In this document: positions 16,860-25,908 of the stretch, in pieces | Position numbering within the stretch: the first letter of the stretch is position 1 | How the letters are laid out: each line of letters opens with the position of its first letter | NCBI RefSeq assembly: GCF_000730645.1 | Contig: NZ_BBIU01000017.1 | Location: 150,261-214,260 of the forward strand | Direction: 5' to 3' | Origin: Pseudomonas parafulva NBRC 16636 = DSM 17004 | GTDB lineage: Bacteria; Pseudomonadota; Gammaproteobacteria; Pseudomonadales; Pseudomonadaceae | Length of the DNA stretch: 64,000 bases | The notes under the pieces: model-generated | The model's input: only the letters and a program-made list of their open reading frames with translations | Databases searched by the model: none | Told to the model about the DNA's origin: nothing | Translations under genes and position numbers: made by a program

Positions 16860-17879
16860 TTAGCGCAGGCGGTTGAGTTTGCTCCACAACCCTACCACCG
16901 CGTTCTCGACCGTGCCGCTGGCAGCCATGCCGATGCGCTCCTGCAGACTCTTGCGCTCTGCGTAGTGCAGGTGGAACACGTTGGCGGTGCGGGCGCGGTC
17001 GCTGATGTACTCGTCGCTGGTTTGCAGGGCATCCACCAGTTGGCGGTTGAGCGCCGAGACGCCTAGCCAGACTTCGCCAGTGGCTACCTCATCGATGTGC
17101 AGTTGCGGACGATAACGGGCGACAAAGTCCTTGAACAACTGATGGGTGACGTCGAGGTCTTCCTGGAATTTTTCCCGGCCCTTTTCGGTATTTTCACCCA
17201 ACACGGTAAGGGTGCGTTTGTACTCACCGGCGGTCAGCACCTCGACGTCGATGTCGTGCTTCTTCAGCAGGCGGTTCACGTTGGGCAACTGGGCAACCAC
17301 GCCGATCGAACCGAGCACGGCAAAGGGTGCGCTGATGATCTTCTCGCCGATGCAGGCCATCATGTAACCACCGCTGGCCGCCACCTTGTCGATGCACACC
17401 GTGAGCGGTATGCCCGCCTGCCGGATGCGTGCCAACTGCGAGGCTGCCAGGCCATAGCTGTGCACGAGGCCGCCGCCGCTTTCCAGCCGCAGTACCACCT
17501 CGTCCCGCGGGGTGGCGAGGGTGAGCAGCGCGGTAATTTCGTTACGCAGGCTTTCGGTGGCAGAGGCTTTGATATCGCCGTCGAAATCCAGCACGTAAAC
17601 CCGGCCTTTATCGTCAGCCTTGCCCTTCTTGACCTTCTTTTCCGCCTTGCCTTGCTGTTTACGCAAGGCCTTGAGCTCGGCTTTGTCGAACAGGCCTGAC
17701 TCCAGGCGTTCGCGCAAATCCTTGTAGAAATCGTTCAGCTTTGTAACCTGCAAATGCCCACCCGATTTGCGCCGGCCCTTGCCGCGCAGGCCGGCGACAG
17801 CCGAAAGCACCACCAGAATGGCAATGACCAGGGTGGCGGTTTTGGCGAGAAAGCTTGCGTATTCGGCAAGAAACTCCAC
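16860..17879 (-). CDS. sohB: SohB-type inner-membrane S49 peptidase
   Basis: A 339-residue membrane-anchored serine protease. The GTG at 17879 is chosen because a strong AAAGGAG lies 6 nt upstream and it begins MEFLAEYASFLAKTATLVIA, the membrane anchor (about residues 8-30). A charged linker with a Lys-rich stretch (GKAEKKVKKGKADDKG) leads to the S49 domain from about 92. The nucleophile is Ser169 in VAASGGYMMAC, with GSIGVVAQ and the Lys region after it. SohB is thought to digest signal peptides or periplasmic fragments. It is normal in length and position. Confidence 0.9.
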   Translation of the reverse strand: MEFLAEYASFLAKTATLVIAILVVLSAVAGLRGKGRRKSGGHLQVTKLNDFYKDLRERLESGLFDKAELKALRKQQGKAEKKVKKGKADDKGRVYVLDFDGDIKASATESLRNEITALLTLATPRDEVVLRLESGGGLVHSYGLAASQLARIRQAGIPLTVCIDKVAASGGYMMACIGEKIISAPFAVLGSIGVVAQLPNVNRLLKKHDIDVEVLTAGEYKRTLTVLGENTEKGREKFQEDLDVTHQLFKDFVARYRPQLHIDEVATGEVWLGVSALNRQLVDALQTSDEYISDRARTANVFHLHYAERKSLQERIGMAASGTVENAVVGLWSKLNRLR

Positions 17880-18076
17880 GTTGACTCCTTTGAATTGCTG
17901 CGCCATCTGGCGCGTAACTGTAGCAAGCATACCGGTGCGCCTGGGGTGCCGCCAGCGGTTGCAAATGCCGGCAACACCTTTCAAACAACCTTTTCAAACG
18001 CTTGTATGTTTTTCGTTGACAGCCCGATTTTCGCGTCCTAACCTCGGCAGCAATCACCAACAGGCCGGACGCTTAC

Positions 18077-18787
18077 GTGGGCAACCTTTACCTGATCAGA
18101 CATGGCCAAGCTTCTTTCGGTGCGGATGACTACGATGTCCTTTCGCCCGTCGGCGTCCGTCAGAGCCAGGCACTGGGTGAACACCTAGCTCAATTGGGCC
18201 TGCGCCTGGACCGCTGCGTGGCTGGCGACCTGCGCCGCCAGCAGGACACCGCCCGGCTCGCACTTCAAGCGTTGCATCACGGGGGTCCAGCCGTGCCGGC
18301 CATTGAGACCGACGCTGCGTTCAACGAGTTCGATGCCGACGGGGTGATTCGCACCCTATTGCCAGGCTTGATGGCAGACGAGCCCAATGCACTAGACGTT
18401 TTGCGGGACTGCGCCAACAACCGAAGCGAATTCCAACGGTTGTTCGCCATCATGGTTCAACGCTGGCACCGTGGTGAGCATGCCTTGGATGGCCTGGAAA
18501 GCTGGGCTGCATTCATCAGGCGTGTACAGGGCGGCCTGGATCGTGTGCTGGATGGTGCGGGCAGCGGCGACAATATCGCCATTTTCACCTCAGGCGGCAC
18601 CATCGCTGCCCTGTTGCACCTCATTACAGGCGTTACCCCGGATCAGGCCTTTGCCCTGAACTGGCAGATAATCAACACCTCGCTCACCCAGGTTAAATTC
18701 CGCGGGCGCGAGGTGGCACTGGCTTCCTTCAACAGCCAGGCACATGTGCAGCTGTTGAGGACACCGTCGCTTGTCACCTATCGATAA
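18077..18787 (+). CDS. Histidine phosphatase (phosphoglycerate-mutase-like)
   Basis: A 236-residue member of the branch-1 histidine phosphatase family. Catalytic His is in YLIRHGQASF near residue 9. The second Arg is in GDLRRQQDTA, the acid/base Glu region is FNEFDADG, and the second His equivalent falls late (SGGTIAALLHLI, where the usual GHG-type His is replaced). It starts with GTG. It is followed 57 bp later by an SCP2 protein and then an acyl-CoA-linked kinase and SDR, suggesting a lipid-metabolism neighbourhood. Confidence 0.82.
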   Translation: MGNLYLIRHGQASFGADDYDVLSPVGVRQSQALGEHLAQLGLRLDRCVAGDLRRQQDTARLALQALHHGGPAVPAIETDAAFNEFDADGVIRTLLPGLMADEPNALDVLRDCANNRSEFQRLFAIMVQRWHRGEHALDGLESWAAFIRRVQGGLDRVLDGAGSGDNIAIFTSGGTIAALLHLITGVTPDQAFALNWQIINTSLTQVKFRGREVALASFNSQAHVQLLRTPSLVTYR

Positions 18788-18844
18788 GCCCCGGCTTGCA
18801 GTGTCCCCTCGGGGACGTGAAAACCACTCTATAAGGAATGCACC

Positions 18845-19162
18845 ATGACCTCCGTAGCTGATGCCGTTAAAAAGATGCAAGAGAAGTTCAACCCATCCGC
18901 TGCCGCCGGCCTGGACCTGGTGTTCGGCTTTAACATCACCGACGAAGACAAGCACTACGCCTTGATCGTCAAGGATGGCACTTGCGCGTTGCAGGAGGGT
19001 GAAAACCCGGACGCCAATTGCACCTTGGTAATGGACAGCGAAACCCTCAAAGGTATCGTCAGCGGTGAAACCGACGGCATGCAGGCGTTCATGGGCGGCA
19101 AACTGCGCGTTGAGGGCGACATGATGCTGTCGATGAAACTGAGCGAACTGTTCCCGTCCTGA
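18845..19162 (+). CDS. SCP2 sterol-binding-domain protein
   Basis: A 105-residue stand-alone SCP2 domain: VADAVKKMQEKFNPSAAAGL, then strands (VFGFNITDEDKHYALIVKDG), NPDANCTLVMDSETLKGIVSG and MLSMKLSELFPS. The domain binds fatty-acyl chains or acyl-CoA in a hydrophobic tunnel. An AAGGA site precedes the ATG. Located between a phosphatase and an acyl-CoA-associated kinase/SDR pair, it may serve the same lipid pathway. A strong terminator follows. Confidence 0.85.
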   Translation: MTSVADAVKKMQEKFNPSAAAGLDLVFGFNITDEDKHYALIVKDGTCALQEGENPDANCTLVMDSETLKGIVSGETDGMQAFMGGKLRVEGDMMLSMKLSELFPS

Positions 19163-19185
19163 TATCAGGGCCGCAACAGCGCAGA

Positions 19186-19216
19186 AACCGAAGCCAGCCT
19201 GGCTTCGGTTTTTTTT
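19186..19216 (+). terminator. Rho-independent terminator after the SCP2 gene
   Basis: Ten-bp stem AACCGAAGCC / GGCTTCGGTT with a 5-nt loop, followed directly by T6. Confidence 0.9.
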
Positions 19217-19354
19217 CGCCCAAAAAGCGCCACGCATCAACCCCGTTGATTCACCGGCAACACCCCGACCAATGAGCCACTGGCACGCTTGTTCCACTAG
19301 CTGATTGCCATTAGATTGCAAAATAGTCCTTGCGAGCGAGAATAAGGAAACCCC

Positions 19355-20422
19355 ATGACGCTCACCGATCAGTCAGCGCAGGTCCGCCCAGGGGAAGAGC
19401 TCGATGCCGCCCTCATCGATCAGTACCTCAAGGCACACATCCAGGGCCTCGGCGGCATGCCAAAGGTCAGCCAGTTCCCAGGGGGCGCGTCCAACCTTAC
19501 CTACCTGATCAGCTACCCGGACCGTGATCTCGTCCTGCGTCGCCCGCCCTTCGGGCAAAAGGCCAAGTCGGCGCATGACATGGGCCGTGAGTTTCGCATC
19601 CTCAACCAGCTGAACAGCGGCTTCCCCTACTGCCCCAAGGCCTATGCCCACTGCACCGATACCGGCCTGATAGGCAGCGAGTTCTATGTGATGGAACGGG
19701 TCAAGGGCATTATCCTGCGCTCCGACATCCCTGCAGAACTGAACCTGGACGCTGCTCGCACCCAGGCCCTGTGCCACAGTTTCATCGATCGGCTGGTCGA
19801 ACTCCACCAAGTCGACTTTGACGCCTGCGGCCTTGCCGACCTGGGCAAGCCTGAAGGTTATGTACAGCGGCAGATCGCCGGCTGGACCAGTCGGTACGAA
19901 AAAGCCTTGACCCCCGATGCGCCCCGCTGGCAGCGGGTCACGGCCTGGCTGCATGACAAGATGCCCGCCGACCACCCGCAACCGGCCATCGTGCACAACG
20001 ACTACCGCTTCGACAACGTGATCCTCGACGCCGACAACCCCATGCAGATCATCGGGGTGCTTGACTGGGAGATGGCCACGTTGGGCGACCCGCTGATGGA
20101 CTTGGGCAACAGCCTGGCCTACTGGATCGAGGCGGGTGACCCAGCCCCGGTGCAACTGATGCGCCGCCAGCCAAGCCATGCACCTGGCATGCTCAGCCGT
20201 CGCCAGTTCGTGGAGTATTACGCACAGCGGGCCGGTATCCCGCTGGACAATTTCGATTATTACTATTGCTACGGGCTGTTCCGCCTGGCGGGCATTGTGC
20301 AGCAAATCTACTACCGCTATTTCCACGGGCAAACCCAGGACAAGCGCTTTGCCCAGTTCATCCACATGAACCGGCTGCTGGAGCAGATGGCCCTTCAGGT
20401 GATCGCAAAATCCAGCCTTTGA
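19355..20422 (+). CDS. APH-like phosphotransferase (ACAD10/11-type)
   Basis: A 355-residue aminoglycoside-phosphotransferase-fold kinase of the subgroup found with acyl-CoA dehydrogenases. The nucleotide loop is FPGGASNLTYLI; Brenner-type catalytic loop HNDYRFDNV spans 214-222; metal-binding DWE is at 237-239 in VLDWEMATLGDPLMDLG. Relatives phosphorylate 4-hydroxyacyl-CoA to start its breakdown, or have unknown substrates. It lies 41 bp before an SDR gene and likely shares an operon with it. Confidence 0.85.
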   Translation: MTLTDQSAQVRPGEELDAALIDQYLKAHIQGLGGMPKVSQFPGGASNLTYLISYPDRDLVLRRPPFGQKAKSAHDMGREFRILNQLNSGFPYCPKAYAHCTDTGLIGSEFYVMERVKGIILRSDIPAELNLDAARTQALCHSFIDRLVELHQVDFDACGLADLGKPEGYVQRQIAGWTSRYEKALTPDAPRWQRVTAWLHDKMPADHPQPAIVHNDYRFDNVILDADNPMQIIGVLDWEMATLGDPLMDLGNSLAYWIEAGDPAPVQLMRRQPSHAPGMLSRRQFVEYYAQRAGIPLDNFDYYYCYGLFRLAGIVQQIYYRYFHGQTQDKRFAQFIHMNRLLEQMALQVIAKSSL

Positions 20423-20463
20423 GCCGCCCTTCCTACACCAAGGCCCATACCAAGGAACGCACC

Positions 20464-21231
20464 ATGTCGCAGACTCAGCTGTTCGACCTCACGGGCAAGA
20501 TCGCCTTCGTTTCCGGCGCCAGCCGCGGCATCGGCGAGGCGATTGCGCACCTGCTTGCCCAGCAAGGCGCCCACGTGATTGTTTCCAGCCGCAAACAGGA
20601 AGGCTGCCAGCAGGTCGCCGATGCCATCGTGGCAGCGGGCGGCCAGGCCACCGCCATCCCCTGCCACATTGGTGAACTGGATCAGATCAGCCAGGCGTTC
20701 GCAGCCATCCGGCAGCAGTTTGGGCGGCTGGACATTCTGGTCAATAACGCAGCCACCAACCCCCAGTTCTGCAACGTCCTGGACACCGACCCTGGGGCGT
20801 TCCAGAAAACAGTCGACGTGAACATTCGGGGTTACTTCTTCATGTCGGTTGAGGCGGGCAAGCTGATGCGCGAGCACGGCGCTGGCAGCATCATCAATGT
20901 GGCGTCGATCAACGGCGTTTCCCCGGGCCTGTACCAAGGCATTTACTCGGTGACCAAAGCTGCCGTCATCAACATGACCAAGGTATTCGCCAAGGAATGC
21001 GCACAATTCGGCATACGCTGCAACGCCTTGCTGCCGGGCTTGACCGACACCAAGTTCGCGTCTGCGCTGGTCAAGAACGAGGCGATACTCAAGGCTGCGC
21101 TGCAGCAAATCCCCCTCGAGCGTGTGGCCGACCCCAAGGAAATGGCAGGGGCTGTGCTGTACCTGGCCAGTGACGCATCCAGCTACACCACAGGCACAGC
21201 GCTGAACGTCGACGGCGGTTATCTGGCTTGA
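20464..21231 (+). CDS. SDR-family oxidoreductase
   Basis: A 255-residue classical short-chain dehydrogenase. Cofactor motif GASRGIG at 18-24, NNAA near 94-97, and catalytic Ser148, Tyr161 and Lys165 in ASINGVSP and YSVTKAA. The N-terminal LTGKIAFVSGASRG and C-terminal GTALNVDGGYLA are typical. It oxidises or reduces a hydroxy/keto substrate, possibly an acyl-CoA-type alcohol, given the preceding ACAD-type kinase. An AAGGA site lies before the ATG. Confidence 0.88.
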   Translation: MSQTQLFDLTGKIAFVSGASRGIGEAIAHLLAQQGAHVIVSSRKQEGCQQVADAIVAAGGQATAIPCHIGELDQISQAFAAIRQQFGRLDILVNNAATNPQFCNVLDTDPGAFQKTVDVNIRGYFFMSVEAGKLMREHGAGSIINVASINGVSPGLYQGIYSVTKAAVINMTKVFAKECAQFGIRCNALLPGLTDTKFASALVKNEAILKAALQQIPLERVADPKEMAGAVLYLASDASSYTTGTALNVDGGYLA

Positions 21232-21270
21232 TCGCGTCAGCGCTGCCCGAGCCTGGAACCACGGCGCCCG

Positions 21271-21621
21271 TCAAAGGCAGGTGGCGGCCGCCGCGCGGTG
21301 CTGCAGGGAAACCCCGTCGTTTTTCTGTGCGTAGTAGTCCACCTGCACCCCACCTGCCTGCGGATAAACGTCGACGAACGTCTCGGCCTCACGGGTGTAC
21401 ACGGTAAAACCACCCTGTGGGCGGGGCTCCAGGTAGCCGCTGGCATCCTGACCGAACACGCGCTCCTCCTGCCAGCCGAACTGGATGCACTGGGCAACCC
21501 GGTCCGCTGCCTTTTGCGAGGTGAGCTTGGCGGTGGGCTCACCTTTGCGGGCTGCCTCCATGGTCGCCGAAGCACAACCGACCAGCACCAACGCTACGGC
21601 CACGGGCAAAATCGCACGCAT
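21271..21621 (-). CDS. Putative lipoprotein
   Basis: A 116-residue protein beginning MRAILPVAVALVLVGCASATM, with the lipobox Cys at residue 16. The mature part contains TSQKAADRVAQCIQFGWQEE and a beta-rich C-terminal half. The ATG at 21621 has GAGG 7 nt upstream and is the only start that gives a signal peptide. It is convergent with the SDR gene. The family occurs widely in pseudomonads without known function. Confidence 0.75.
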   Translation of the reverse strand: MRAILPVAVALVLVGCASATMEAARKGEPTAKLTSQKAADRVAQCIQFGWQEERVFGQDASGYLEPRPQGGFTVYTREAETFVDVYPQAGGVQVDYYAQKNDGVSLQHRAAAATCL

Positions 21622-21737
21622 GTTCAGTCCTCGAAGTCTTGAAAAAGAACGCGACTCTAGCACTGCCAGCATCGCGAGTGAATTGTGGCGCACGTTGCGC
21701 TGTCTGACAGGGAACATGACGCAACAAGGAAATCGCC

Positions 21738-22028
21738 ATGAAACTGCACTACCTGCTGCTCGCCGCCCTGCCCTGCTTGCCAATGGCCGCCAACGCGGCC
21801 ACCTCGACAGACGACAGTGTCCAGAACTCCTCCACCCGTAACCGGGAATTGAAAGAGGGTGACAAGGTTCCCGATCAATTCAAGCGTGAGGATGCCTCGG
21901 TCAAGGACTGGAAAGCCAAAGGGCTGCCGGCGCCTGAAAAAGAAAGCCACTGGGTGAAGATGCAAGACCATTACGTACTGGTGCAAACCACCAATGGCGT
22001 AATCCTGGCTATTCGCCCCGTCCGTTGA
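21738..22028 (+). CDS. RcnB-like periplasmic protein
   Basis: A 96-residue exported protein with a signal peptide (cleavage near NAA|ATS, residue 20). The C-terminal half matches the RcnB pattern: VKDWKAKGLPAPEKESHWVK then HYVLVQTTNGVI. RcnB modulates Ni/Co efflux in E. coli, but paralogues are numerous and metal specificity here is not shown; there is no His-rich metal site. The TGA abuts the stop of the convergent GGDEF gene. Confidence 0.75.
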   Translation: MKLHYLLLAALPCLPMAANAATSTDDSVQNSSTRNRELKEGDKVPDQFKREDASVKDWKAKGLPAPEKESHWVKMQDHYVLVQTTNGVILAIRPVR

Positions 22029-23189
22029 TCACCCCTGATCGGCAAGTGCTGCCAGGTGCACGGTGTTGCGCCCGGCAGCCTTGGCCCGGTAGAGCGCCGC
22101 ATCGGCTTGTGCGAGCAAGCTTGCGGTGCTGTCTTCACGCCCCGGTTTGCCGCACCACAGGCCCACACTGAAGCGCAGCTCGATCCGGTCACCTGCAAAC
22201 CAGGCAGGGCTTTGCGCAATCGCCTCGCGCAAGCCGTTCACGGCCCCCATGGCTCCGGCATGGTCGGTACCCGGCAGCAGCAGCAAAAACTCTTCACCGC
22301 CATACCTGCCAAGGCTGTCCCCTTCACGCAGGCGCTGCTGCAACTGACGCACGCAGTGGCATAGCACCTCATCCCCGGCCAGATGCCCGTACAGGTCATT
22401 GATGCGCTTGAAGTGGTCGATGTCGATCATTGCCACCGCCAGGTGGGTGGCATTTGCACGGGCCCGGTCCAGCTCAACCGCAAAGCGTTCCAGAATGGCG
22501 CGCCGGTTGAAGGTGCCGGTCAGCACGTCGCGCAAGGCCAGGTGCTGCAAGCGCGACTCGCTGCGCTCCTTGGCCATCAACACCAAGCCGATCGAGTACA
22601 TCATCACGGTAACGGTGCCGATGGCCACCGAGACGCTTTGTTTCAGGTTGCTGGTGTCATAACGCATGTCCGCCGCCGTGCCCGTGGCCACCGCCACCAC
22701 GCGCATGCCCAGGCCCACCAGGCTGATGAGTGCCCCGATCTGCAGCAGCAGGTGAGCACGCCCGGGCCGCTCGGCATGGCGCCGCGCCCAGTACAGAATC
22801 ATCGCGCACTGCACCATCAGCACCAGTGTCGCCAGCAACATCCGCGGCTCCACGGTGTGCAGCAACAGCATCAGGCCTACCAACATGCACACCGGGATAA
22901 CGAAGATGGTGCGCCACGGCACCACCTGTTCGCGCACCCTGAACAAGCTGGCCGTGTAGAGCGCCAGCGCCAGCGACAGCAGGCTGTTGCCCACCCCGTA
23001 ACTCAGCCACAACGGTGCCACTGCATAAACGGTGTAGCAAACATAGGCCAGTGCATGCACCAGCAGCCCGCAACCTGTGAGCAGCAGGTTGTCGCGGGGG
23101 CTGCTGCGCCCGACCAGCAACAGGCAGAAAGCCAGAATGGTTGCGACCAATGCAACGGCGGCGAACAGCGTAGGGGTATGGGCGATCAT
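22029..23189 (-). CDS. Membrane-bound diguanylate cyclase
   Basis: A 386-residue inner-membrane GGDEF protein. About six hydrophobic segments fill residues 5-210 with no recognised sensor family. The catalytic domain follows (RDVLTGTFNRRAILERF, MIDIDHFKRINDLYGHLAGD, RYGGEEF near 300). REGD sits five residues before GGEEF, an intact I-site, so product inhibition is expected. It synthesises cyclic di-GMP, tying this region to biofilm or motility control. Convergent with the RcnB-like gene. Confidence 0.88.
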   Translation of the reverse strand: MIAHTPTLFAAVALVATILAFCLLLVGRSSPRDNLLLTGCGLLVHALAYVCYTVYAVAPLWLSYGVGNSLLSLALALYTASLFRVREQVVPWRTIFVIPVCMLVGLMLLLHTVEPRMLLATLVLMVQCAMILYWARRHAERPGRAHLLLQIGALISLVGLGMRVVAVATGTAADMRYDTSNLKQSVSVAIGTVTVMMYSIGLVLMAKERSESRLQHLALRDVLTGTFNRRAILERFAVELDRARANATHLAVAMIDIDHFKRINDLYGHLAGDEVLCHCVRQLQQRLREGDSLGRYGGEEFLLLLPGTDHAGAMGAVNGLREAIAQSPAWFAGDRIELRFSVGLWCGKPGREDSTASLLAQADAALYRAKAAGRNTVHLAALADQG

Positions 23190-23413
23190 CGTGATTCACC
23201 AGGTGGCAGGCAGCCGTCTTCATTGCGGCTTGATGTGCAGTTTAGAGCCCTTCAAGGCACTCGGCCATGACTGGTTGAGACAGAAAGGCCGCTTGCCAGC
23301 ACCGCCCGTCATGCACACTTCCAGATTGGCACACCTCAGGAAACCAAATGCACGTTTTGAAGTCCCAGTGGTTAACGTGGATTCGGCCACCTGACTGATT
23401 CGAGGTTTCCATC

Positions 23414-23800
23414 ATGCGCCTGACCCTGCCTTCCCTTGCCCTTGGCCTGCTGCTCTGCCAAGGCGCGTTCGCCGGTGACGGTAGTGCAGCCATTGGCGGT
23501 GGCCTGGGGGGCGCCTTGGGCAATGTCGTTGGCCAGCAACTCGGGGGCCGTACCGGTGCCGCGATTGGCGCTGGCGTGGGCGGTGCCGCTGGCAGCGCCG
23601 TCGGCGCTCCCAAGCGCAACCGTACCAAAGCCGCTGTAGGCGGTGGCCTGGGCTCAGCAGGCGGCTCCCTTGTCGGCGGCGCGTTGGGTGGCAGCACCGG
23701 CTCAACGATCGGTGCAGGCCTGGGCGGCGCGGCTGGCGGCGCTGTGGGTAACAATATGGGCGACAATGGCGGCAAAAAACACCGCCGCCACCGCCACTGA
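23414..23800 (+). CDS. Glycine-zipper envelope protein
   Basis: A 128-residue protein with a signal peptide (to about AFA|G, residue 20). A Gly/Ala-rich body of repeated GxxxGxxxG elements (IGGGLGGALGNVVGQQLGG, GSTIGAGLGGAAGGAVG) is interrupted by one basic hinge (PKRNRTK) and ends in a His/Arg/Lys tail. Glycine zippers pack helices in the outer or inner membrane, as in Rickettsia 17-kDa-type proteins. A GAGG site precedes the ATG. Confidence 0.8.
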   Translation: MRLTLPSLALGLLLCQGAFAGDGSAAIGGGLGGALGNVVGQQLGGRTGAAIGAGVGGAAGSAVGAPKRNRTKAAVGGGLGSAGGSLVGGALGGSTGSTIGAGLGGAAGGAVGNNMGDNGGKKHRRHRH

Positions 23801-23935
23801 CACCCTCCGCCTGGGGCCGGAATGCGGCCCCGGGCAGGCAAAACCTGCAGCACATCAACACGCCCTTCATCACTTGCTGGCACACTGGTAGCTATCAATG
23901 CTTAACGTGCCCTGTGTGAAGGAACACCCCTCCCA

Positions 23936-25765
23936 ATGAACCTAGAGCTGTTTTGGGTCCTCGGCCTGCTGGCCATCGTGGTCATCCTGTTTGTCATCAA
24001 CCGCCCGCGCATGGACGTGGTGGCGCTGTTGGTCATTCTCGCATTGCCGCTTTCCGGCATCCTCACCGTCGAACAGGCCCTTGCAGGCTTCAGCGACCCT
24101 AACGTGGTGCTGATCGCAGCGTTGTTCGTGATAGGCGAAGGCCTGGTGCGCACGGGTATCGCGTACCGCATCGGCGAGTGGATGAGCGAACGGGCCGGCA
24201 ACAGCGAAGCACGGCTGCTGGTGCTGCTGATGGTGGCAGTGGCGGGCCTGGGTTCGGTGATGAGCTCAACCGGGGTGGTGGCCATTTTCATCCCGGTGGT
24301 GCTCAGCATCGCGGCGCGCCTGAAACTATCACCCAGCCGCCTGATGATGCCACTGAGCTTCGCCGGCCTCATCAGCGGCATGCTGAGCCTGGTGGCCACG
24401 CCGCCCAACGTGGTGGTGCACAGTGAGCTGGTGCGCCACGGCGAGCAGGGCTTCAGCTTTTTCAGCTTCACCCCCTTCGGCCTGGTAATACTGGTGCTGG
24501 GCGTGGGCTACATGCTGCTGACCCGCCACTGGCTGAGCGGTGAAGTGCGCAAGGACGGGCGCGTGGAGACCCGCCGCACCCTGCTGGACCTGGTGCTGGA
24601 CTACAAGCTCAATGGCCGCGAGCGCCGGCTGCGCATTCGCCCGCACTCGCCCTTGATCGGCCACACCTTGGGCGAGTTGAAGTTGCGCACGGACCACGGC
24701 GCCAACGTCATCGGTATCGAGCGCCAGCACAAATTCACCACCCGCGTGATCGCGCCCGACTCCGGCACGGTGCTGCACCAGGGCGATGTACTGCTGCTGG
24801 ACCTGTTCGCCAAACGCGACGACCTGCGCAGCCTGTGCCAGACCATGCACCTGGAGCCCCTGCACTTCAAGGCTGCCTACTTCATAGATCAATCCCAGGA
24901 AGTGGGCATGGCCGAGGTATCGCTGCCTCCCGGCTCGCAGCTGATTGGCAAGAGCATCCTCGAACTGGCTTTCCGTTCGCGCTATGACCTCAACGTCGTG
25001 GGCCTGCGCCGTGAGCAGGCCGCCATCGAAGCGCAACTGGTAGAGGAGAAGCTGCGCCTGGGCGACACCTTGCTGGTGGTGGGCCCATGGAAGGCAGTGC
25101 GCCAGTTGCAGAGTAAACCCAGGGACTTTCTGGTGCTGAGCCTGCCCACTGAAATCGACCTGGTGGCTCCGGCCCGCCGACGCGCGCCACAAGCGCTGCT
25201 GAGCCTGGCGGTGATGGTTGGGCTGATGGTCAGCGGTGCTGTGCCCAATGTGCTGGCCGCACTCATCGGCTGCCTGTTGATGGGCGCAGGCCGCTGCATC
25301 GACATGAACAGCGCCTACCGATCCATTCACTGGCAAAGCCTGATACTGATCGTGGGCATGCTGCCTTTTGCCCAGGCGCTGCAAAAAACCGGGGGGATCG
25401 ACCTGGCGGTCAGTGGTCTGGTCAGCCTGCTTGGCGGGGCCGGCCCCAGTGCCATCCTGGCGTGCCTGTTTGCGGTCACCGCCGTGATCGGGCTGTTCAT
25501 CTCCAACACTGCGACTGCGGTGTTGATGGCCCCGGTGGCGATTACCACCGCCACGCAGCTGGGCATGTCGCCCTACCCGTTTGCCATGACCGTGGCGTTG
25601 GCCGCTTCGGCCGCCTTCATGACACCTGTCTCCTCGCCGGTAAACACCTTGGTACTGGGGCCCGGCCAATACCGCTTCGCGGACTTCGTCAAAGTCGGGG
25701 TGCCGTTCACGTTACTGGTGATGCTGGTGGCAGTGATCATGGTGCCCTGGTTCTACGGGCTTTGA
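23936..25765 (+). CDS. SLC13/DASS-family transporter with two RCK-C domains
   Basis: A 609-residue transporter of the divalent-anion:sodium symporter/ArsB-like fold. Membrane segments occupy residues 5-200 and 415-609. In between (about 215-400) are two TrkA-C/RCK-C-type regulatory domains ([20 protein letters not shown] and [20 protein letters not shown]). Hairpin motifs [13 protein letters not shown] and [14 protein letters not shown] are the two pseudo-symmetric substrate loops. Relatives carry sulfate, dicarboxylates or other anions; the exact anion is undetermined. Full length, apparently monocistronic. Confidence 0.87.
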   Translation: MNLELFWVLGLLAIVVILFVINRPRMDVVALLVILALPLSGILTVEQALAGFSDPNVVLIAALFVIGEGLVRTGIAYRIGEWMSERAGNSEARLLVLLMVAVAGLGSVMSSTGVVAIFIPVVLSIAARLKLSPSRLMMPLSFAGLISGMLSLVATPPNVVVHSELVRHGEQGFSFFSFTPFGLVILVLGVGYMLLTRHWLSGEVRKDGRVETRRTLLDLVLDYKLNGRERRLRIRPHSPLIGHTLGELKLRTDHGANVIGIERQHKFTTRVIAPDSGTVLHQGDVLLLDLFAKRDDLRSLCQTMHLEPLHFKAAYFIDQSQEVGMAEVSLPPGSQLIGKSILELAFRSRYDLNVVGLRREQAAIEAQLVEEKLRLGDTLLVVGPWKAVRQLQSKPRDFLVLSLPTEIDLVAPARRRAPQALLSLAVMVGLMVSGAVPNVLAALIGCLLMGAGRCIDMNSAYRSIHWQSLILIVGMLPFAQALQKTGGIDLAVSGLVSLLGGAGPSAILACLFAVTAVIGLFISNTATAVLMAPVAITTATQLGMSPYPFAMTVALAASAAFMTPVSSPVNTLVLGPGQYRFADFVKVGVPFTLLVMLVAVIMVPWFYGL

Positions 25766-25908
25766 GGTCACACAGCACAGCCACTAGCAAAAAGCCATGA
25801 CTTAGGGCAGATTGACATCAACTAGCAGGACGAAACACACTGATCAGCATTGCCCCAGGTGCCTTCAGCCGTTGTCCTGGATTTCGTTTCCGCTTGTCGG
25901 TCGAACCA

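Noticed and set aside
24329..25669. A 446-codon open frame antisense to the SLC13 transporter
   Set aside because: The translation is Gln/Ala/His-rich low-complexity sequence without any recognisable fold. The sense strand is a complete transporter.
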